Source: Acanthaster planci (lineage: Eukaryota > Echinodermata > Asteroidea > Valvatida > Acanthasteridae). Taken from it: a stretch of DNA of 64,000 nucleotides. Made by a program: the position numbers and the translations under genes. The notes under the pieces were generated by a model that saw only the letters and a program-made list of their open reading frames with translations, did not search any database and was not told the origin of the DNA. Below are positions 58,215 to 64,000 of this stretch, piece after piece (the first letter of the stretch is position 1; each line of letters opens with the position of its first letter). The stretch lies in assembly GCF_001949145.1 (NCBI RefSeq), contig NW_019091386.1, positions 141,465 through 205,464 of the forward strand, given 5' to 3'.

Positions 58215-60042
58215 CGGACAGATCGCTCCACATCATTGGCCAGCAAGTGCAGAGTGCAAGCTGGGGGGGACAGTGCAACAGTGGACCAATGACGTTGGTT
58301 CTTCAGTCAGTGTCCCAACCTGTGATGTATTGTGCCTTATGTGTCAAACTTCTCTTCGGGCGGACGCACTGTTAAACGCACTCGTGAAATTAGCTCTTGT
58401 GGGGTGCAGGTTGATAGTATGCAAAGCGTGTACATGCATTACCTAGACCCTAATTTATTAATTGGCTCAAAATGTTTAGTTGGGTCAAAAACCAGTCACC
58501 TCGTAGGACAAACAGCTGTTGATGTTGCAAGAGTATTCTAGTTTTAAACAGAACTATTTATATTGTATATTTTGAACTTGTGGCAGTGCTGTTGTATATT
58601 TCTGTTCAATATGTCAAATGAAATTCGCAAACCAAACTATTCCACCGTACAAAACATTAGGAGGCAGTCCATACGTTTATTTTCCTATCTGATTTCTAAA
58701 GATGCAACAAAAGATAATTCACTGAAAGGCTGGAAACCTGAAATTTCAAGTAATCCTGTTAAAAACCAACCGAGAGCAATTTTTACTCAACTGTGGCAAC
58801 CTTTCTGTGCGCTCACCACTAGTGTTCAGTGTCAAGTGAATGTATTCTAGATTTATAGCTATAACGAGGGAACAAACTGGTTTTGTTCAAAGGACTGATA
58901 GCTCTTGAGTTTAAGAGCCTGGGGTAAAGCTCCGTTATGTGATGTGTCCTCCAGAGTAGATTTGAACATGGATTGGATTTGAATGTATTTCAGGCGTATC
59001 TGTTATAGATCCCGGACACCAAGTACACTAGCGATGAGACAACACCTAGTTCCGAGTGTACGTTCTTTGGAACAGGGCGAAGCTCCTTTCCTTCATCCGT
59101 GTCATAAACAGAAAAGCACGACGGAAATAAATGTGGTGGTGTAACTCCACAATCACCGCGTTCTTGTCTGTGGTGATAGCCGATACACAATGCTTGTATA
59201 CCACACTCTCTCAACGTCACTCAGTTGGTTTAAGTCTACAGGTCACTTTGTCTATCCTTATCTCCAAATTAATCTTGACTTACAATTTCATAAATTCGTA
59301 ACACAACAAAAGTTTCTTTTACAAATAGGAAACCAAAATGTTAAACACAAACATTATCAACGGCAAATTATAGTCAGTCCTTAACCATTTACCTCCCGAC
59401 AGATCCCAAACGCCGTGGTCCGTGTGCCTCTAAATGCTGCCTAGAATGCGGTGAACTATCCAAGGAATGTTGCATTACCAAACAACGAAAACAGACCGGT
59501 CTAACATGACTTGAACCTTATTTACATTGTCCATTTAAAAAAAAATTCCACCTACGGTTTCCCTTTCCCCACATAATTATGTACACTGATCAAAGAGCAA
59601 CAATTTCTTTATCACTAGGGCACGGCATTACGTCAAGCATTATTCTTACCAAGTCTTCCTTTGTAGTGCCTTCAACAATATTTTTAATGACCTTGTACAT
59701 TTCTTTGCTTCGCTCCTTGTTCATTACAAGACCAAATGGTTAGATTCTCACAAAGTGTGGGACAGAATATGAAAATCAGCTCACCCGATTAATGTTTTTA
59801 TCATTTGAACATGCAAGAAATTTATCTTTTAACTTGGTTTATACAAAAATAACGGATGCTAGAACTGACTTGGAAACAAAGTAGTCCGACGCTAAAGAAA
59901 CCCACTTGTTTTTAGTGCGCGGATTAGCGCTACGTCCCCATCCTGGCGCCACAATCAACCAAGTTCCCAGCATGACAGATCTGGACGTGAACCTTGTCTG
60001 CACTGCCGCTCAATCTGCGACTCGGCCAATCCACTTGCCGGC
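58215..60042. other. Tail-to-tail region of wdr54 and snrnp200
   Basis: Probably contains both 3' UTRs. A plus-strand AATAAA occurs at 59126-59131. No convincing ORF, RNA gene or repeat. Confidence 0.45.
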
Positions 60043-63000
60043 CTACTCGTCGTCTGAGCTGTCCTCGTCGCTCTCCTCGCTGCTGGAGTCCCGGGCCTCC
60101 CGGACCTCGATGCCAAACTTGTACTCCTGGTCGCAGCCCATGTAGGAGTCGCTCATGAAGTAGATGGTGTAGTTGTGGAGGCCCGGGGAGGGGGCCACAA
60201 AGTCCAGCTTGACCTTGGCCTTGTGCTGCAGGGTCAGCCGCTTGATGGAGATCAGGCTGTTGGTCTTGGTGTCGCCAATCACCACCCACCAGCCCTCCTC
60301 GCGTTTCTGGATGAAAAAAAGCAACAACAAAAAACACAAAAATGGAGAGAAAAGAACTTGTTTTTAAAACCTTGCAGTATGTGCCAGAAAACCTGGCATA
60401 GCACATTCAACAGTCCTGACCTTCTTGTAACCAAAACCTTTTGATAAAATGACCGGGAAAAATTCAACAGACCTGGGGCTCCAGAATCTGCTATTTACAA
60501 GAATGTACTTGGGAGAGCTCTCTGAAAAATCCACAGAATTTCAAATTTATCCCTACACCAAAATCCCCCCTCCTCGGCTGAACGACGGAGATAAGGTTGA
60601 AATTACTTCAAGCTGAAGTGTTAAAGTTTGCGGTTTGCTGGCAGACACTTTTATTCAAATTTAATGTTCAACTAAGTCAACAAGCTAAGCTATTAATGAG
60701 TCTTTTTTTTTTACAAGACACAAGGGTGACAGGGAACACCTTGTAACAAGATTCTTCTGAGACGATATTCAAAAACGGACAAACCTGTGGGAAAAAGGGG
60801 GCCACGACTGGTCCAGTGACTTCATCTTCTCTTTCCAGAATGACATTGACAACCACAGGGGAGCCACTGAGTGAGGAAGGAAAACAGACAAACAGGTCTT
60901 ATCAAGTTCAGTATCCTTAAGTACAGACTGCGAGACATTTAGTATCCCGCTAACAGCGGCAATGTCTCACTTAACCCTCCTTTGGTTTTACAGCACAAAG
61001 ATGCACAAGTGCCCACGGTCACTCTCTTGCATGTTGGTGCAGTGCACAACACAACACAGCTGTGCTTCTCTGAGGTGTTTACCAAGTGACCCAAAGAGTG
61101 ACTTCAACATAGGAGGGTTAAACACTTATTAAACTTGGTTTTAGGCATTCAAAAAGAAATATGAAACCAAAAACTGTGTTTCTTACATCATTAAACATTT
61201 TCATGGAAATTGCCACCTTGATGGAAAGGTCTTAGGTAGGACTAAATCAGGTTGCGCTTTCTGTCAATGTTGTTACTGACCTTCAGTCAGTAAAAGACAA
61301 CTTCAAAAATTTCAATGACTGCTCCGAAATGCATCTGTGACTCAACCCCAAAAAATGAGTCATGCAGTCAGTTTTTCAGTACCTTTGATTTTTAAAAATG
61401 TGTTCTCTGTTTTGATCTTTCGATCAGTTCGCCATCCCGGGGAAAATGGGCACTGAGTTGGTGAGAATGTTGAAGGTTCTCTCTGATACAGATTGTGCCA
61501 GATTCTATAAAGTTAAAATAGTTCCCGCCTCTTCCAATTCTTCTCGTTAGGTACGGTTATAGTTTTAGTTTCTACCTTTCCAGACTGTCCTTTTCTTGCA
61601 CCTCGTAGGTGAGCTCGATGTTGGGGTAGCGATTACAGAACCTGGCCACGTCGGCCATCTGGGCATCAGCCAGCACGAGAAGCTCGTTGCGATCGTCGTC
61701 GTCCATCTCCATGATGTCGAAGATGCTCTCGACACCCTGAAAAAAAAACCCCAAAAATGAACAGCAAAATGAAAAATGCAAAACTATGCAGCGTGATCCA
61801 GGAATGCAGATTAATTCTGAAGAGCCTGGGACAGTCTTAAACAGCCTTTTCTTCACAGATACAACTTTGCCAAACATTTTGTGGTGATGCAGTTCGCGTG
61901 TAACCACTGGACCAAATATACTTGATATCCCACATAAAAAATAAAAAGGAAATATCTGTGAAATCAAGTAGGGAGAACATTTGGTCTTCAAGCTTGCCAC
62001 CCAACAAAATGAGACCAAAATACGAGCCTCTGTGAGAATCTTGCACAGTGTACACAAATAGATACCCTCAACTTTTTTCACCCACATGACGACCATATTC
62101 ATTAGGATGCCACTCAGAGTAAATCATGCACATTACAACGAGGAATTCAAGTGTCTCCTACTGCTGAAAACTATAAAGAAAGCTGATGAAAATGCTGAAA
62201 AAAAAATTACTTGATGACTAATTTTTAGGGCTTCGGTGACATGCAATTGTTCTGGTGTACCTGTGTTACTAATAAGACTGTTGCTTATGATTGTATAAAT
62301 GCTGACATAAAACTTTTCATCAATAATCATTCAGACCACCTGCAAAAAACTCCATCCAAATCCCCCCCCCCAGAAAATCAACAAACTACAAAACACGATG
62401 CAAGGCACAAAATTCACCCACACCAAATTCGTAGCTTTGCACGCTCTAAAAAAACAGAGCTGAGGTTGAGAGGTGTGTGAAAGAGAAAAGATTCGCCGTA
62501 CCTTCTCCGTGCATTTCTTGATGAGGTCCGAGGAGAAGTGGGGCAGCTGCTTGAGGTAGGAGTCCTTGTTCCACATGGCCTGGGTGACCATCTGAGCCAG
62601 CTCCATGGCGGCCAGGGCAGGGGACAGCCAGCCGTTGCTGGACAGGACGTCCACGCAGGCTTGGATCAGCCTCAAGGCCTGAGGGGGAAGACAGGGTCAG
62701 AGGTGTTGGTAATGCACTTTTAATCAGGGGTGGGGCCTGGGAATCCCACAGGGGGATTGGAACAAATTAAGACTATTTCTTTTTCAAGGCCTCAAGAGCT
62801 GGAAGAGGAACTTTCTCATCTACAGGGGGAATGATTGTGCAACTTTGAAGCATATTTTGGGAAGGAATACAAGAGACGCAGTTAGACATGGATCATTTCA
62901 CCTCCAGAAATACCGAACTGTGGGTCCAAAAATGTGGAAAAATCCTGACAAAAATCCCACCGCTGGGTAATGCTACCCAGAAAAGCCTCCGAAAAGGATG

Positions 63001-63443
63001 CCTCTTTCACTCCAATTTCCCTTTCTGTGTAAAGACAGGCTACCATCCCAATGAAAGATGTGCTTGACAAGCACACTTCCACAAATTATTAAATTTCATT
63101 CTATTTGTTTCTCAAATTAGGTTTCCCCCTTTTAATGTAACTTTTAATGGTCAGATGATGTCAGCACAAGTCCATCAGTTTTTAACAGGCAGGCATGCTT
63201 TATAAAAATCCATCCATACATTAAGCCAAGCTTCCATGACTTTTGGTGGAGCAATCTTAGAGAAAAATTTGAGGAGCTCTTTTGACTTGCAAGACTTACT
63301 TTGCCCAGGATGTCCTCAGTGTCCGATTGAAGCTCGGCCGACAGCTGCATCCGTCCGAGGTGGGCCTGGATCAGCAGGTTGGTCTTGACGTGGGGGTCGT
63401 TGAAACGAGCATTGGCCAACTTGTTGGGAACCCGGCTCGACAA
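60043..63443 (-). CDS. snrnp200: U5 snRNP 200 kDa helicase (Brr2), C-terminal 275 aa, partial
   Basis: Five terminal exons are present, 5' to 3': 63443-63300, 62678-62502, 61736-61576, 60866-60785, 60306-60043, with 828 bases in consistent phase; the gene continues upstream beyond the window. SNRNP200/Brr2 is the spliceosomal helicase that unwinds U4/U6. The part seen is the end of the second Sec63 unit: [111 protein letters not shown] and [16 protein letters not shown]. It closes with an acidic Ser/Asp/Glu tail ending SSDDE. All blocks agree closely with animal SNRNP200. The Sec63 portion acts as a scaffold and interaction surface. The 3' end faces wdr54. Confidence 0.96.
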
Positions 63444-64000
63444 CTGAAACGGCAAAGAAAAACCGCTGGCAAGATGTTTGCAATCATTCCGTCACTGTGC
63501 ACCTGACCTAGGTGTCCGAATAAGGAGCTCCAAGCAAAACACTTGGGTTGGTGACTGTTTAAACTTGTCACAGTGGTGACACGGGATCTGTAATGCTGTT
63601 AGAGGATGGCAGTGGGGTACCTTGCAAACCCCAGCACCGAAGGCTTGTCAGCATTCCTTGATCTACCTTCATTCATACATCCACTGTGTACTGATCAATA
63701 CAGAGATGCCAAGATAGAAGGAGCGATAACAGACGGTGAGACAGGGGGGGTGGGGACTGCTCATACATCCACTCTGAACTGATACAACACACGTGCTGAG
63801 ATCAGAGGGGTGATACGTGGGGTAACACACCTAGTGAGACACGGGTAGCCAAACTGAATGACAGATGAGAAAACTGGATGGCACGCAGTTTGCAATCATT
63901 CCCTCGACTTCCGTAAACGTGGATGACATGATTAAACAAGAGATGGAAAACTGAATTTCAAAAACTTGTAGTGCCTCCTTTTACAGAAAAGAGGAACATC
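63444..64000 (-). other. snrnp200: Intron of snrnp200 at the window edge
   Basis: Sequence upstream of the acceptor at 63444-63445. No further exon is recognisable before the window ends. A short direct repeat of the CATACATCCACTGTG / CATACATCCACTCTG kind occurs near 63674-63776. Confidence 0.6.

Overview
This is a eukaryotic, intron-rich, moderately AT-rich genomic window with a 147-base assembly gap at 27532-27678. It looks like an invertebrate deuterostome. The evidence is canonical GT-AG introns, animal cell-cycle and splicing genes (cdc25, slbp, SNRNP200), a very large secreted C-type lectin/PAN protein of the kind expanded in such animals, and frequent AGGCCTA words in the non-coding DNA. 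A hemichordate, echinoderm or lancelet would all fit. I cannot name the species, and nothing in the window is prokaryotic.

Left half (1-34 kb) is the accessory part. A single-exon gene for an unrecognised 278-residue protein with a PP1-docking-like motif lies at 582-1418 (+). A gene of about 27 exons at 3397-17904 (-) encodes a secreted mosaic protein of about 1290 residues. In order it has a signal peptide, C-type lectin, Cys-rich segment, an unnamed beta-rich module, C-type lectin, a contactin-associated-protein-like fibrinogen module, PAN, two C-type lectins, FN3 and PAN. Almost all exon junctions agree in phase; one junction is unresolved. An intronless class A GPCR lies at 21969-23084 (+). 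After a long intergenic stretch comes the most unusual gene, 32470-33204 (+). It encodes a small secreted protein in which an Ala/Gly-rich hydrophobic segment is fused to a Hedgehog-type self-splicing Hint domain, with no Hedgehog signalling domain. A plausible TATA-containing promoter, CRE and non-coding first exon lie near 29.6-29.9 kb.

Right half (36-64 kb) is conserved and gene-dense: cdc25 phosphatase (-, 36056-41426), slbp histone-hairpin binding protein (+, 43523-46713), zdhhc16 palmitoyltransferase (-, 49176-53827), wdr54 (+, 54921-58214), and the 3' end of snrnp200 (-, 60043-63443, running off the window). Exon phases close perfectly for cdc25, slbp, zdhhc16 and the snrnp200 part. 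wdr54 lacks exactly one base in exon 5. cdc25 and slbp are head to head, with a perfect palindromic E2F site 125 bases before the slbp start, joining two cell-cycle genes. zdhhc16 and wdr54 are also head to head, and two striking hairpins lie between them.

The non-coding DNA carries a family of palindromic foldback (MITE-like) elements flanked by TA, with four clear copies and one fragment. Their arms contain CCAAT-box and E2F-half-site-like sequences. There are also a second foldback element, several minisatellites and a pair of diverged dispersed repeats. No CRISPR, rRNA or convincing tRNA was seen.
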